Assembly (NCBI GenBank): GCA_035048485.1
Contig: CM068592.1
Coordinates: 35,472,001-35,536,000, forward strand
Direction: 5' to 3'
Length of the DNA: 64,000 nucleotides
Origin: Pteria penguin
Lineage: Eukaryota > Mollusca > Bivalvia > Pterioida > Pteriidae
The notes under the pieces: generated by a model
Database searches by the model: none
Told to the model about the DNA's origin: nothing
Seen by the model: the letters and a program-made list of their open reading frames with translations, nothing else
Program-made: the position numbers and the translations under genes
In this document: positions 1 to 12,800 of the stretch, in pieces
Numbering within the stretch: position 1 is the stretch's first letter
Layout: each line of letters starts with the position of its first letter

Positions 1-239
1 GTTTTACAGAGGGTATTAGTATACACATATCTTCTTGGAATATTACTATCTATCGACATAGTGCATTGACAACATCATTTGCAAGTTTTATGTAGTACAT
101 TGGCTTTGCTTTATTGTAATACAAAGATACACAACTCAGAAGTCTAAAATTTAATGAAAATTCATTTAAGAGGCCTCATTGACTAAATGATGAACTAGAA
201 CTTAGTCTGGTCATTCATATGTCAAATGTTGTTTGTTCC

Positions 240-470
240 ACTGTAAGATCAAGTGGGAAGTTTTACCAAGATACCTGCTGAAATCTGATCCACAGTACAG
301 TAAGTGGGAGAATACCTTCTGAAATGTGATCCGCAGTAAGGTCAAGTGGAAAGTTCTACCAAGATATCTTCTGAAATCAGATCCACAGTAAGGTCAGGTG
401 TGAAGATACCTTCTGAATCTGATCAACAGTAAAGTCAAGTGGAAAGTACTTCCAAGATTCCTGACATCTA
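240..470. repeat. Imperfect tandem repeat in the WRN intron upstream of the first visible exon
   Basis: About four degenerate copies of a roughly 57-bp unit built around 'gatccacagtaaggtcaagtg' pieces and 'ttccaagatacctt' pieces. It lies in the intron preceding the first visible WRN exon. Nothing else is seen in bases 1-589. Confidence 0.6.
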
Positions 471-589
471 ATAGGTTTTCCTGGATACTTTGGACCCCTC
501 CTCTTCGAAATACATTGTTAATAAATCAAATGAATCCTGATGTGTTATTTAACCACAAATTTTATTAGAGTATTTGATGCACTTTGTAG

Positions 590-3500
590 ACAGACAGCTC
601 AAGTCAGAGGGAGTTGATGCGGCTAACAGAAACACAAAGACTGTCTTACATTATGTTTCAAATAGAAGAAAAAGGTCTAGTAAGTCAGAAATCTTTTTAA
701 GAATTCTTTTTCATGGCAAATTTATGGAGGTATAATTCCTTAAAGATCTCTGTTTCAGAGGTCTTATTTAAGTTTATGAATATTGAATTGAGAGGACGCA
801 CCATGTTTAAAGTTTAGAATCCATTCTTTGTTTAATTTATAGGAAGATGTGGCTTCATACAGAGGTCTTAAAACTACAACAGTCGTGACTCACGTATGTG
901 AAGCTATCAAGGTTGGACTAGATGTCAGTGTCAAGCGACTTGGAATTACCATGGCGATAAGAAAGCTTATTACAGATGTCATAAGGGGCCCCAAAATCAA
1001 ATCAGGTACAGTAAAACCTGTCTTTAAAGGACAGCTTTTGGAAGTTATGATTTTGTCCGTTATAAAGAGGTGTCCTTTATGTAGAGGTTGTTATAATGAC
1101 CCATTCATATGGTCACTTATGTGTACCTATGTGATAATTTAAATGAGCATATAACATAATGATCTCGGTTTATTTTCATTTAATGTACATATCTATATAC
1201 TATGCATGTATGTTCTAACGTGTGTTAAATAATTCCAGGAACCATTATCAAAAGTGGCACAGAAAGACCGGTCTTTATTCATCGTGTGATATCAACGCTT
1301 TTCTCTCTCTCATTTCATTTACAATCAAACTCGCATAGACTTCAAATGTCTTAACTAGTACCCTCGTCCCACATGATCACTTCATTTTTTTTTCTCTCTA
1401 TCTTTAGAATGAACGTGCGTTTCTATGTGAACTTTACACGGAGATCGCAAATGTTTCTGAAGATAAAATATATAAAGAATGAATGAATGAGTGATATCCA
1501 AACTGTCGATGCTCGTGCCGTTACGGTCAAGTAGTTTCACCTGTTGCGTAACTATAGATAACCAATTAAGGACAAATCACCTGTACAACCTGCTAATCAG
1601 AAACCATTGCTAAAGAACACAGCCCAAGTATTTTATCATGTTCAGTGAATGGCACACTGTAGACATTACTCCTGTTATCGCCTTGGGCATTTACTACGGG
1701 AAGCAGAAAGTATACAGACAATAGATATATCTCGCGCCTCGTGAATTTGATTGACGGCTTTAGATACTTTAACGGACACACGCACCCTGCTAAATCCGCC
1801 ACTGAAGCTTAAATGCTTGGAAATAAAGTTCCAGATTTCTAACCCTATGTATAAAACGCAGTGAGAAAATGAGGGGTCATATTGGCGAAAAAAGTGTGTA
1901 TTATATTCGAGTAAATACGGTAATAACACAAGTAACTCAACAAGATTTATTGAATTTTAATCACTGCAAACATACGCCTGTCCACACACGCCTTAATTGA
2001 CCATACCGGTAGCTCAACGATCGTTGTTTAAGTGGTGTAACCAAATTATAATTGTCTGATATATAGAATATTTTTCACATGCAGGGTATGCAGAAGGATG
2101 TCCGTTGTCCGGAGAAGGGAGGTGTCTGTTTTGTAGAGTATATTTAATGCATAAAACACATTGGGGGGATTTCAAATTGTCAGTTATGTACAGGAGTCCG
2201 TTATATAAAGGTGTACGTTATCACAGGTCAGACTGTACATAACAATGAAAAAGGATAAATGTTTTGAATGAAATAAAGATTTGTAGAGAGCAGTTTTGTG
2301 TAGTTCATATAGTCATATACATGTTAAACACTCCTGGGTCATAATCTGTGATTAAAGGGAAAACATATAGTTTATTTGTAGTTTGTAATGTTATTTACAT
2401 GACTCCATAAAATAATTATTGATATCAAGGGTCTGGTTAGATGAACAGACTGAAAGAGTGTGGGTTCGATACTCGCTGGAGTAAGTGAGAAGTCTGCTAA
2501 AGTGCTCACATAATGTTGGTACTACGCTTTCCTACCCTGCCAGAGTAAGTGAGAAGTCTGTTAATATGGTTGCATAGTGTTGGTACACCGCTTTCCTACC
2601 CTGCCAGAGTAAGTGAGAAGTTCATTAAAGTGCCTACATTGTGTTGGTACTACGCTTTCCTACCCTGCCAGAGTAAGTGAGAAGTCTGTTAATAGCCTGC
2701 ATACTGTTGGTACTCAGCTTTCCTTCACAAGTAGCCACCCCCACATTTGATATATGTAAAAAAAAATCCAGGTTTGGAGTTAAACTACAAAAAAACTTGT
2801 AATATATGGAATCCTGCTTCATTTTTCTCTGTATTAAATCACTTTGTTGTTTATCAAAACTTATATATAATAATATATATTATGGAATGATAATTATAAG
2901 TCTTTGATGAATTTTCTGTTCTCAGTGATTGGACGATTGACCATCATAAAAGATCAACTACCAGATTACATAGAGTATAATCAAATCAAACTAGTCATCA
3001 GTCTATTGGTCAAGCAGTATGGACAAAGAGTAATGGACAGTGGAGATTTAGTCCTTGATAATCCAAGTGAATCACAAGTAAGAAAGTTAAACAACTGCTC
3101 AGTAGAAATTCAGAGTTTTTGAATAGTGATCTCAGCAAACATTTTGACAGACCAGAATTAGACTATTACTCATCCAAACATTTACTTACCAGGAAACAAA
3201 GACCTATTTAAAGTTCTGTTTACTATATAGATCATCTGAGTACCATAAACTCAGGCAGTTTACTATATACATCATCTGAGTATCATAAACTAAGGCAGTT
3301 TACTATATAGATCATATGCGTACCATAAACTCAGGCAGTTTACTATATAGATCATCCGAGTAACATAAACTCAGGCAATTTACTATAAAGATCATCCAAG
3401 TACCATAAACTCAGGCAGTTTACTGTATAGGTCATCTGAGTACCATAAACTCAGGCAGTTTACTATATAGATCATCTGAGTACCATAAACTCTGTTTACT

Positions 3501-4263
3501 ATATAGATCATTCAAGTACCATAAATTATATATGTATAAGATTATCACAAAGATTATATAGGCGGGAGCTATTCTCTCATTCTTTTCTTTTCCATTTGAT
3601 GGATTTCACACTTAATTTTACAGTTTCCCAAATAGTAGGACCTCATTGTGTAGGACCACCTCTATCGGAATATTATCTTCTATATAGAAATCCACTTGGG
3701 CTGTAATTTGAATTCTGCTGTTCATGTAGATTCTTGTTCTTCCATTCTTCTTGGATTACAGATGACAAAATCTGAGTAGGTGTCGCTTCAGTCCTGTTTT
3801 CGTTTTCTTTATTGCTATATGTACACCAGTAGTTCAGTGATGTTTTTATAAAAGGAAGATAGGCGTTATTTCAGTTAAAAATTGACTGTAGTAAATAAAG
3901 AATTATTCCTTTGTAATATTATTACAGGATGCATCTGACGAAGAGGACAGTCCTGAGTTTGATGCTATTCCCACAACACCTTCATCTCATAAATCATTCT
4001 CTTCCTCAAAGCCGACAAACTTCAAATCATCATTGCATCGAGATAATCAACAAACAAAAGTGTTAAGCTCAAAGCAAGATAATGCATCTAGTGGTGAGGA
4101 TTCCCAAAGCTCACAACCAAATGGTTCTCAGTTGTGCATGAACGAATCACAGCTGGATGGATCTCAGAGTGCACAAAGAAAACGTAAAATCCCAGCATGG
4201 ATGAGTGGAAATTCAAAACCAGTGATGAGTAAAAAGATGAGATCAAATAGTTTGTTCAGATAA
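590..4263 (+). CDS. WRN: Werner syndrome RecQ helicase, 3' terminal exons (5' part outside the window)
   Basis: WRN is a nuclear RecQ 3'-5' helicase/exonuclease in DNA repair and telomere maintenance. Four coding exons are seen: 590-679, 843-1005, 2926-3077 and 3928-4263 (stop TAA 4261-4263). Introns are GT-AG and the phases agree (0, 0, 1, 0). Exon 1 encodes LTETQRLSYIMFQIEEKGL. Exon 2 contains THVCEAIKVGLDVSVKRLGI and LITDVIRGPKIKS. Exon 3 contains GRLTIIKDQLPDYI. These match in order the human WRN segment after the HRDC domain, as I recall it. The last exon is low-complexity, Ser/Gln-rich, and ends in two likely Ku-binding motifs: KRKIPAWM (4180-4203, APLF type) and a basic KKMRSNSLFR C-terminus (4231-4260, XLF type). 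Human WRN has the same pair at its C-terminus. The helicase, RQC and HRDC domains must lie upstream of base 1. The acceptor of the first exon (589/590) is the least certain boundary. Confidence 0.85.
2465..2725 (+). repeat. 64-bp minisatellite in a WRN intron carrying repeated GTAAGTGAG
   Basis: Four copies of an approximately 64-bp unit ('ctttcctaccctgccagagt' followed by 'aagtgagaagtctgttaa'). The string GTAAGT, a strong 5' splice-site core in the WRN sense, recurs at 2481, 2545, 2609 and 2673. The array is in the intron between exons 843-1005 and 2926-3077. Confidence 0.8.
3219..3530. repeat. 40-bp minisatellite in the last WRN intron
   Basis: Eight copies of a 40-bp unit beginning 'tttactatatagatcatctg', starting at 3219, 3259, 3299, 3339, 3379, 3419, 3459 and about 3494. 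Copies differ by one to three substitutions. The last is shortened by loss of the 'caggca' segment. Confidence 0.9.
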
Positions 4264-5440
4264 TAACCAACAGAGTATTCACTGCTTTCAGAAATTACTG
4301 TGGTGCTATAAAGTGCTTAATGTTGTATTATTTTATGTACTTGTTGAATAAAGAGATATTCATGTAGGCATCTGCAGAGAAAAATAATTGTTTCATAATG
4401 ATGTACTTTGACTTGATTGTTTATTAAGTAAATAAAATTAATTCGTAAGCCTTGCTGCATTTTTGGAAAAATTTTCCTCTTTTTTTTCCATTTATAAACA
4501 GAAGTTTTGTTTTTAGATTTATGGTAACAGCTGTCTTTCTTTCCATAAGAGTGACAGAAATAATTCACATTTAACTTTCTTTCTTTTATAAAGATGAAGA
4601 TACAGGCATCAAATTTGTGCTTAGATCTTCATCGCTAAGGGATTCTATTTATAAGCGTGACATTCAGTGAAGTGACCTTCATCTTATGTATGATTGCACT
4701 GAGGTTGTACTAAGCTCTGTTCCTCTTGTACAAGTGAATTTACATGCACCAAACTTAGTATGTAGGTATACATTAATGATGACATTTGATTTCAAACATG
4801 ATGACTTTGTCCTCCATTCATGGTCAACCAGATCACTGGAATCTGTTTCTTTGTTAATCATACCTGGATGTAGAATGCCTTTGTTTGGATTACTACATGT
4901 ATACTATGTACATTTAGCATTGTTTATAATCATAATGAGTGATGAGGATTTACATGTATAACTACATCAGGTCAGAATCTGGTTACTGTCATATGATATA
5001 AAGAAATGACTTGGTGTCTGGAATGTACTTATGGATTCAAGGTACAATATGAACAGAGAAATCAGATTTCTTACATTTTTATTTTTCGATAACAAACACA
5101 TCACTTGTTATTATCTTTTTAATATGTGTTTATTTAGCTAGAAAGTTTTCCTTTGTAACATCAGAATTACTACTTTCCAACACGTGCAAGTGAAAAGAAG
5201 GGCAATAGCTCCGTTCTGGTGACAACTCCTAGATTTCTCTTGCTGAAATGGAGAAACGCATTGTCAAAAACAGACTTCTTTTCAGAAATGTGTAGTAATC
5301 CAGTAAAAGTGTTTACTTTAATTGACTTGAAATTCTGTTCTATGGGTTCTAAATTTTTTTTCTTCTCGCTGTGAATGTTATAAAACTGACACATCTGTTG
5401 AACGTGCCGTCTTACCATTTTTTATTCAGAAATTTCTTAA
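4264..5440. other. Convergent intergenic region; possible last exon of the minus-strand gene
   Basis: This holds the WRN 3' UTR and the gap before the minus-strand gene. On the minus strand a good acceptor (pyrimidine-rich, 'ccatttcag') ends at 5243. Spliced in phase 1 to the exon ending at 6816, it would add three or four codons and stop at TAG 5229-5231. That is only a candidate 3' terminal exon. Nothing else is recognisable. Confidence 0.3.
4347..4436 (+). terminator. Candidate WRN polyadenylation signals
   Basis: AATAAA occurs at 4347-4352, 84 bases past the WRN stop codon, and again at 4431-4436. Either could direct 3' end formation. No other coding signal is seen between 4264 and 5228. 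Confidence 0.5.
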
Positions 5441-6140
5441 AGTTACATCCTCCTAGTTATGGGGACTTATGATTACATCCTCCTATTACAAGGACTTATA
5501 AAGTTACATCCTCCTAGTAATGAGGACTTGTAAAGTTACACCTTCCTAGTTATGGAGCTTATAGTGGCATCCCTCTAGTTATGAGGGCTAATACAGTTAC
5601 ATCCTCCTAGTTATGAGGAATTTATAGTCACATCCCTCTAGTTATGAGGGCTAATACAGTTACATCCTCCTAGTTATGAGGAATTTATAGTCACATCCCT
5701 CTAGTTATGAGGGCTAATACAGTTACATCCTCCTAGTTATGAGGAATTTATAGTCACATCCCTCTAGTTATGAGGGCTAATACAGATACATCTTCCTAGT
5801 TATGAGGGCTGATAGTCACATCCCTCTGGTTATGAGGGCTAATACAGTTACATCCTTCTAGTTACAGGGGCTTATAGTCACATCCCTCTAGTTATGAGGG
5901 CTAATACAGATACATCCTCCTAGTTGATGGCTTATAGTGACATCCCTCTGGTTACGAGGGCTTATAGTCACATCCCTCTGGTTATGAGGTCTAATAGTTA
6001 CATCCTCCTTATGAGGGCTGATAGTCACATCCCTCGGTTACAAGGGCTTATAGTCACATCCCTTAAGTTACGAGGGCTTATAGTCACATCCCTCTAGTTA
6101 TTAGGACTAATACAGTTACATCTTCCTAGTTACGAGGACG
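5440..6140. repeat. Minisatellite, about 31-bp unit with dimeric higher-order pattern
   Basis: Some twenty copies of 'catccctctagttatgaggg' plus a short spacer. Two variants alternate (cctcctag... and ccctctag...), so much of the array has a 62-bp dimeric period. The edges are degenerate. Confidence 0.85.
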
Positions 6141-6315
6141 TGTTTACACAACTTATGATTTGGATACCAGACAATTGCAGGTTTTAATGCCACACATGAA
6201 AGCAGCTTCTATATGTAACTAGGTAGACTAAGATTATGTCAATGATGTGCCGTCTAAAACAACATGAATGTAAAATACGAAAGTAACTGGTATCACTTGC
6301 TATGACACTAGCAAC

Positions 6316-6430
6316 AATGTATCACGGTGGACATTCATGGATAACTGAAATTCAGAAGTGAAACCAGGTGCCCGGGAGGAGTGAGTGTCTCCTCTTTGGT
6401 TAGCCATATCCGCCGTAAATGCCCTGTCAT
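6316..6430 (+). repeat. Single copy of the dispersed repeat that is amplified at 13.5-14.75 kb
   Basis: The block 'tatcacggtggacattcatg', followed by 'accaggtgcccgggaggagt' and a 'ttggttagcca' end, matches the two flanks and the unit of the array at 13466-14770. Here the central unit is present once. Confidence 0.6.
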
Positions 6431-6505
6431 ACAGACGAAACAATCTGAAATCCAATTATGGCACATTGATGCCTGGACAACTGACCTTTCCATCACACGC
6501 AACTT

Positions 6506-6815
6506 GTTTACCACTCATCCACACACATTCCCTTACCCAATGTAAATGATGTATTCTTACCACTCATCCACACACATCCCCTTACCCAAGGTAAATTACA
6601 AGTATTCTTACCACTCATCCACACATATCCCCTTACCCAAGGTAAATTACCTGTATTCTTACCACTCATCCACACACATCCCCTTACCCAAGGTAAATTA
6701 CAAGCATTCTTACCACTCATCCACACACATCCCCTTACCCAAGGTAAATTACAAGTATTCTTACCACTCATCCGTACACAATCCCTTACCCAAGATAAAT
6801 GATGTGTATTCTTAC
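6506..6815 (-). repeat. 54-bp minisatellite made of copies of the adjacent intron start, with splice donor
   Basis: Six copies of a 54-bp unit directly abut the donor of the exon ending at 6816. On the minus strand each unit opens with GTAAGAATAC or a close variant, the same bases that follow the real exon end (ACAG|GTAAGAATAC). The unit length is a multiple of three and has no stop in the exon's frame, so read-through would add an 18-residue repeat (for example SGKNTCNLPWVRGCVWM). Confidence 0.85.
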
Positions 6816-9800
6816 CTGTGATGGGCTCTGGTTCATCCAGTGCGCCAGGATCTCTATCTGGCCAAGACTTTGCTTTCTTCCGATGTTTCTCTCGCTTTTT
6901 ATCTAAGGGAGGTAAATTATGACCTTTTTTCGACTTTCTTCTCCTTCCTTTATGCTCTGGGGATTGGGCAGTATCCGATGCCCTGGACACATTTGAATCA
7001 TCACAAGGGTCGACGTCATCAGCTGGTGTGTCTGTATCGTCTTCCTCTTTGTCCGTCGGTATTTTTACAGAAATATTCGTTTTGTTAGGTTTGTGTTTTG
7101 GTTTCCTTGGAGATGACTTTTCGGCAACCCAGCTTGTGGAATCTGGGACTGAAACGATTAATAGTGATCACCAAGTTGTTTTCATAGTTTAGACAAAAGC
7201 ACCATCTATCATTTGCGCAGACTTCGCTCATTCGGCAACCTGCTTAGGTTGATTGGAAAGTCCGGATTCGAATCCGATGGCTCAACGGTTTCAGATGAGA
7301 CTAAAAAAACCGAGGTCCCGTGTCACTGTAGATGTAGCAGGTTACAGATCCCTCAATTTTGGGTGATTCTGTTTGAATGAATATAAATTTCTGTGCAATG
7401 CATTTAAAAGATGCCGTCACTGTGAAAGTAAAATCGTGAAACTGTGGCTTCATGACTTAGATCTGTCATTTCTGCTGTATGTATCACAAGTGTGACCTGA
7501 TACTAAATGTGGAGATGAGGAACATGATAAGACTGCGTGATTATACCTTGTTGGACAGCTTACATCAAATAATTTAGACATTAAACAAGTATAGAGGTGT
7601 CACGTCAATGTCTTGTCATCGACCAAAAGAACAGAATTCATCATCAAATGAGAGGAGTGTTCGACTCGGATTTACATACTTATAGTCTGTATCATATCAA
7701 CGTACTAGTATCTGTCCCATTCATAAACTTATATATTTAGTACGTTTATAGATACATGTATATGCCTTCAGTCTCGGACGAATTCCTGTTCCACAAGGAC
7801 TAAGTTGCTCTTGTAGGTTATGAGACCTCCCAACCAAATCATTGTAGATAAAAATAGAGGTGTTCAATAATACTATATCGTGCACAACGCGTCACACTTG
7901 TTGCGTGTTGCGGTTAGACTTGAACTCTGGGTTTCTTTATAACTGTTGGACCATGCAATGTGTGGGTGGGGTGGGGGGGGGGGTATTGACGTGGATACTC
8001 GTATAAAAATAAAAATTTCAAGGAGAAACACTTCTCTACAATCAAAAGCATATACTGGCGACGCGCAAATGTGATCTTGGCGGGAATCTACAGAATATAT
8101 GTCCTACTTGTCCAGTTCTTATTTTGTCACTTTATTTCTATGAAGATATACCTTCTTTTAGAGGATCCCTCTTGAAGATATCTGTGGTTATTCCCTGTTC
8201 TCCGAAGTCCGTCCAGAATTTGTCGACTTCGTGTTGATTCTTTAAGACCCCCTTCTTCTGAAGGTCGTCTGAAAGCTTCACCATCTGAAAGTTCGACAGA
8301 AATATTCGGAGACATCACAATAATGAAAAAACTCTATTCACAAATTTCCGGTCATTGGCTTTTATCAAATGAAATCAACGATGTTTAGAATTTAAGCTAA
8401 GTAAATTTCATTATAATGTTACAAATCGTAAACTCACACAACGTATAATTGGTAAATCTCAGTTTGCACCTGTGGAATCTGTATTTCTGATCTCGAGTCT
8501 TAGTTGAAAAGATTGTTATAAATTAAATGATAAATTCGGATGAATTACATCCGGAGGCACGTACAATGTTCAGATAGAAATAGAGTAAAATAAAGGAAAA
8601 AATGCCTTTGAATATAATAATTCTTTTGTGAAGTCTGTTATGAATGTGTATAAAAAGTTATACTAATGCATTTTGTTGGAGTAAGGCTTGCAGAAATTCA
8701 CATACCTTTGAGAACTTGGATTTCGGGAGCTTTTTCAGGTACTTTTTGTCATGAATATAATTCTGTTTTGGACGCTTTCGTATTGCATATTTTAGACGTT
8801 CCTGTAAATGAAATAAAAAACTAGATTTACTATGAAAAATAAGATTATCAGTAATTATATCAATGGTTTCTATATATTGTTTATTGTTGAGAGACACCTT
8901 TGGATGATTTCTCCAAGAACGAGGCGGACAGTGTTTGTCAGTAAAGGAAACATGCCATTGTTTCACAGTATTAAGCACTGTTCTCTTGATTGCCGAAATA
9001 CACGGCACAAAATACCTCGATAACGTACACGAAAACACAAGAAACAATATACCCCGATACTACACACGGAATGAATATGCGCAGCATTGTATAGGAAGTG
9101 TCACAGAACAGGACTATAGAGTCCGTATAGTAACAACTGAAAAAATTAGATCCAATGGTCACTTTTACATGTCAGGGTTTACCTCTTCCTCTCTGGCCTT
9201 CATTCTCTCCTCAAACAGCTCTTCACGTCTGGTCCTCTCACTTCGTTGTCTATCCACTTTGTTGTGTAAATTCTTAATGTAGATTTCGTATTTCTCCATT
9301 TGTTCACGTGCTATTGCCTCGATCCGAATCGCACGGTTCTAAAACACAAAATTATGTAGAAAATAAGCTTGTTTACCAAGGCTTTGAGTTTGCTAATTTG
9401 GTACCAGCCTTTAAGAATTCATCAACACATTTACGCATCATATTCATAACGTCTAATCGATACAGTACCGCCTTAGTTTATCACCACTTCGCATTATAAT
9501 GTCTTAACATGAGGGTATTGTCTCCGTTCATCATCACTTCACTTCTGCATTTTACAGCGTCTCAACATGAATCAGCCCCGGTATTATGTCATTCCATCAC
9601 CACTTCACATTATAATATTTTATAATAAGCGCATTGCCTCAGTTCATCTCCACTTCACCTTTACAGCGTCTTTACATGAGACGGTAACCTCGGCAACGCC
9701 TCACTCCATCACTACTTCATATTTATAACGTCTTATTAAACAACAACATGGGTTTAGCTTCAATCAACCACTAACTCATATTTTCATAACGCCCTAAATG

Positions 9801-12800
9801 AAACTTGTACATATAACCATCCCCTGGAGTAGATAGAACCATTACCATTGTTTCGCGCCTTTCCTCAGATGACCTGGAATACTGCTCACCATGTTTATTC
9901 TTAAGAAACACATCCATAGGAAGAAGGAGAGCATAACGACTCGAAAAATAATGCTTAACGTTTCCAATAGACATGTTGTTACGAATCGTGTAAGATTTTT
10001 CTATGCTCGTAAACTTATCTCCTCGTTTTATGCCCTTCCTATGTAAGATAACGCAGGTAGATTTAGTTTTTATTGTGCTTGAGACTTGTCAACAGGTGTG
10101 AAAAGATTTCATATAGAAGATATGAAACGAGCATAATACAGATTCCCCTTGAACACAAAGATAAGAGAATAATATTGAAGGTGTAAAACTTATAATGTTC
10201 AATAAATATTGATAAGAAAAAATGTTTTCAATATCAATTTTTAATAAATATCTATTCGAAAAACTGTTTTTCAATGTCAAGAGTATTTAGTCATTTTTAA
10301 AAAATTATTTATCTAATTTTTCCCCATTTTTAAAGAAATGTCTTATCTTTTGAATTTAGGTATGCTTTTTATGTTTCTATTAAGTATGAGTAATAGGATT
10401 AATATATGTGAAGGGCTGTAATGTATCGTGTATCGTAAAGTTTAATAGTTGATGTGAAATTTGTGATTGCGACAGTTTTATGCTGTTTATTTATGTTTGT
10501 GTTTGTTTTCTGTTGATTTTTGTTCTTCCTTTTATTTTTTTGGTTTACAGATATTGAAAACCACATATTCATCGTGGATAGTGGATAAGGTGCTCGGGAG
10601 GTCCCGGGTTCGACTCCCGCCCTGGGCACACCGGTGTTCTGTCTTTCGGAATAGACAGTAAAACCGAGGTCCCGTGTCACGGTAAGCGTGACACGTAATA
10701 GATCCCTTACTGTTTCCGGTGGGTCCGTTGCAAAGGTTCAAATAAATTTGTATGCAATGCGTCAGGCAGATGTCGTCACCATATACGTGAAATAATCGTG
10801 GAGTGTCGTAAAACAATAATCAATCAATCAATTCACATTTACAGTATAAAATACTCATCAGCAATATTGATCAGCAATGTATGAATGGGGATACTAAAAC
10901 GTAATGATACGAATGCCTTTGTATGGGATTACAATTATGTTCTCGTGTTACATGATGCGACAAAGATTTATGTTTGTAGTTTTTACCTCGGATTTTCTTG
11001 GTTCCGTGTTTATCAACCCAGACCAATCGATTCCAGTTTTAGAAGAAGATCGAGCTACATGTCTTTTGTTCTTTTTGGGTTTCTCTTTCTTCCCTGATTC
11101 TGACTGGAATATAAAAAAAATTTAAAACTTTGTTGATCAATCAGTAGTTCATCAGTTTCTTTGAATATTTTTCCACAGAAGGTAAATTTTTGACGATATC
11201 TCGGTTCTTTGCTCTTAACAAACCTTGTTGACATTTTGACAGTATTTCATTCAACATTGTAATTTTGTAGCTAAATAGAAAACAAAACGCTCCCACATGT
11301 TCTAGCTCGCATGTGACCTGTAAACTCAGATATAATTGGTTTCTTACGTGAGTTCAGAATATGGTGATGCAAAATCATGCCATAAGTAGATATCATGGAT
11401 TATTTTGATTGGTTTAAAAATTAGTGGTATATCTCATTTCCCGCATTTTCGTAACTACGACATCAATATATTGACACGTTCGGAGCAGAAGTTAAGAGAT
11501 GTTGAGAAATAATGCAGACATAACGTACCAATTTTTGAGAGTATGATACATCTTTGAGAGGAATTAAATGATCAAGAATAATTAAATTTAATTTGTTTTT
11601 CGTTGCCGGATGCAGGTATACCACAGAAAAATGACGGAAAACTTATGCATCATGCGCAACGCGCAATGATGCAGCATTCCGTCCATTTTTCGTGGTATAA
11701 ATTCATCCAATGAAAAAGAAAATTAGATTCATTCCTTAAATAAGCGTCCTTCTTTACGGATGATCTCAAAGTATACACATTTATCTACGAGTACCTGTGC
11801 GCATGCGTTATCATTCTAATGAACGCGTGACTGAGAGAAGCAACTTTGCATGACAACATACCAGTTCTTCTGTGATTGGTTCTTGGTACATATTCAAAAT
11901 ACTGGGAAAGCTGGAGGTCGAACGAATTTTAAACGTATGTCGACTGAGCCGTGACGAAATCGGAATATCTCGGTAGTTGTCGGTATTTGCCGTGTATTGA
12001 CTCGCCATCGTGTATGCTGTTGAAGCCGAACTTGGGACGGTGTATCGGTCTTCATTGTCTTCGTATGGATTAGATGTTGGGCCTGGCAAAGTCTGAAAGC
12101 ATAATAATTGTATGGGTGACAATACATTATATATATTTTCCATTGACGTGAACAATCATTGTAATTCTACATACTTATAATTTGCTACTATTTCAGGAGG
12201 AATTTAATTTTCAGTCATATTAACAGATGCCAGTTTTATGCGAGGAGATATTCCACTTTCTTTCTTTCTTTCTTTTTGTCTTTCTTTCTTTTTGTTTTAA
12301 TCAATCTAAGCAACAATAACAGACTCGGTTATCAAGTCAGGCTAAATCGGAGATATGGGAGACACTGTTTAGTAGTAATTTACATATTTGTGTAGATTTC
12401 ATAGAATATCTACCTCCATGCGCGGATCCAGAGGGGTAGACCGTGAATCTTGACCCACCTTCAGATTGGCCCAAAATTACTTGTTATTTTGCGTTGTAAA
12501 ATGAAATAATGGATAATTTCTCCTCACGTCAAAATACCTGGTTCCGCACCTGATTTCAGCATTTCAAATTATCCAAACCTCGTTACTGAGTTTCCAGTCT
12601 TGTTTACATCTAATCCCGTTTAGTGTCATGCAATGGTCGATGGTATTAAGTGTATTTCATTCATAAGAACAACATGTGTTTATTAATGTGATCAGCTAAT
12701 TCGTGTTTGTTTTAAAAGTGAAATGTAAAGTACAGCATTATAAAATGGATATATTGTATTTTCGAGTTCGTTTAAACTTCCGTAGAGGCAGATGAAGGCA

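Noticed and set aside
6546..6821. Plus-strand frame with repeated SSTHIPLPKVNY
   Set aside because: It is the antisense of the 54-bp minisatellite that follows the minus-strand exon.
12082..12092. Acceptor at 12083 for exon 2 of the minus-strand gene
   Set aside because: The acceptor ten bases upstream (GCTTTCAG) has the better pyrimidine tract and is the one that matches the phase-0 end of exon 1.
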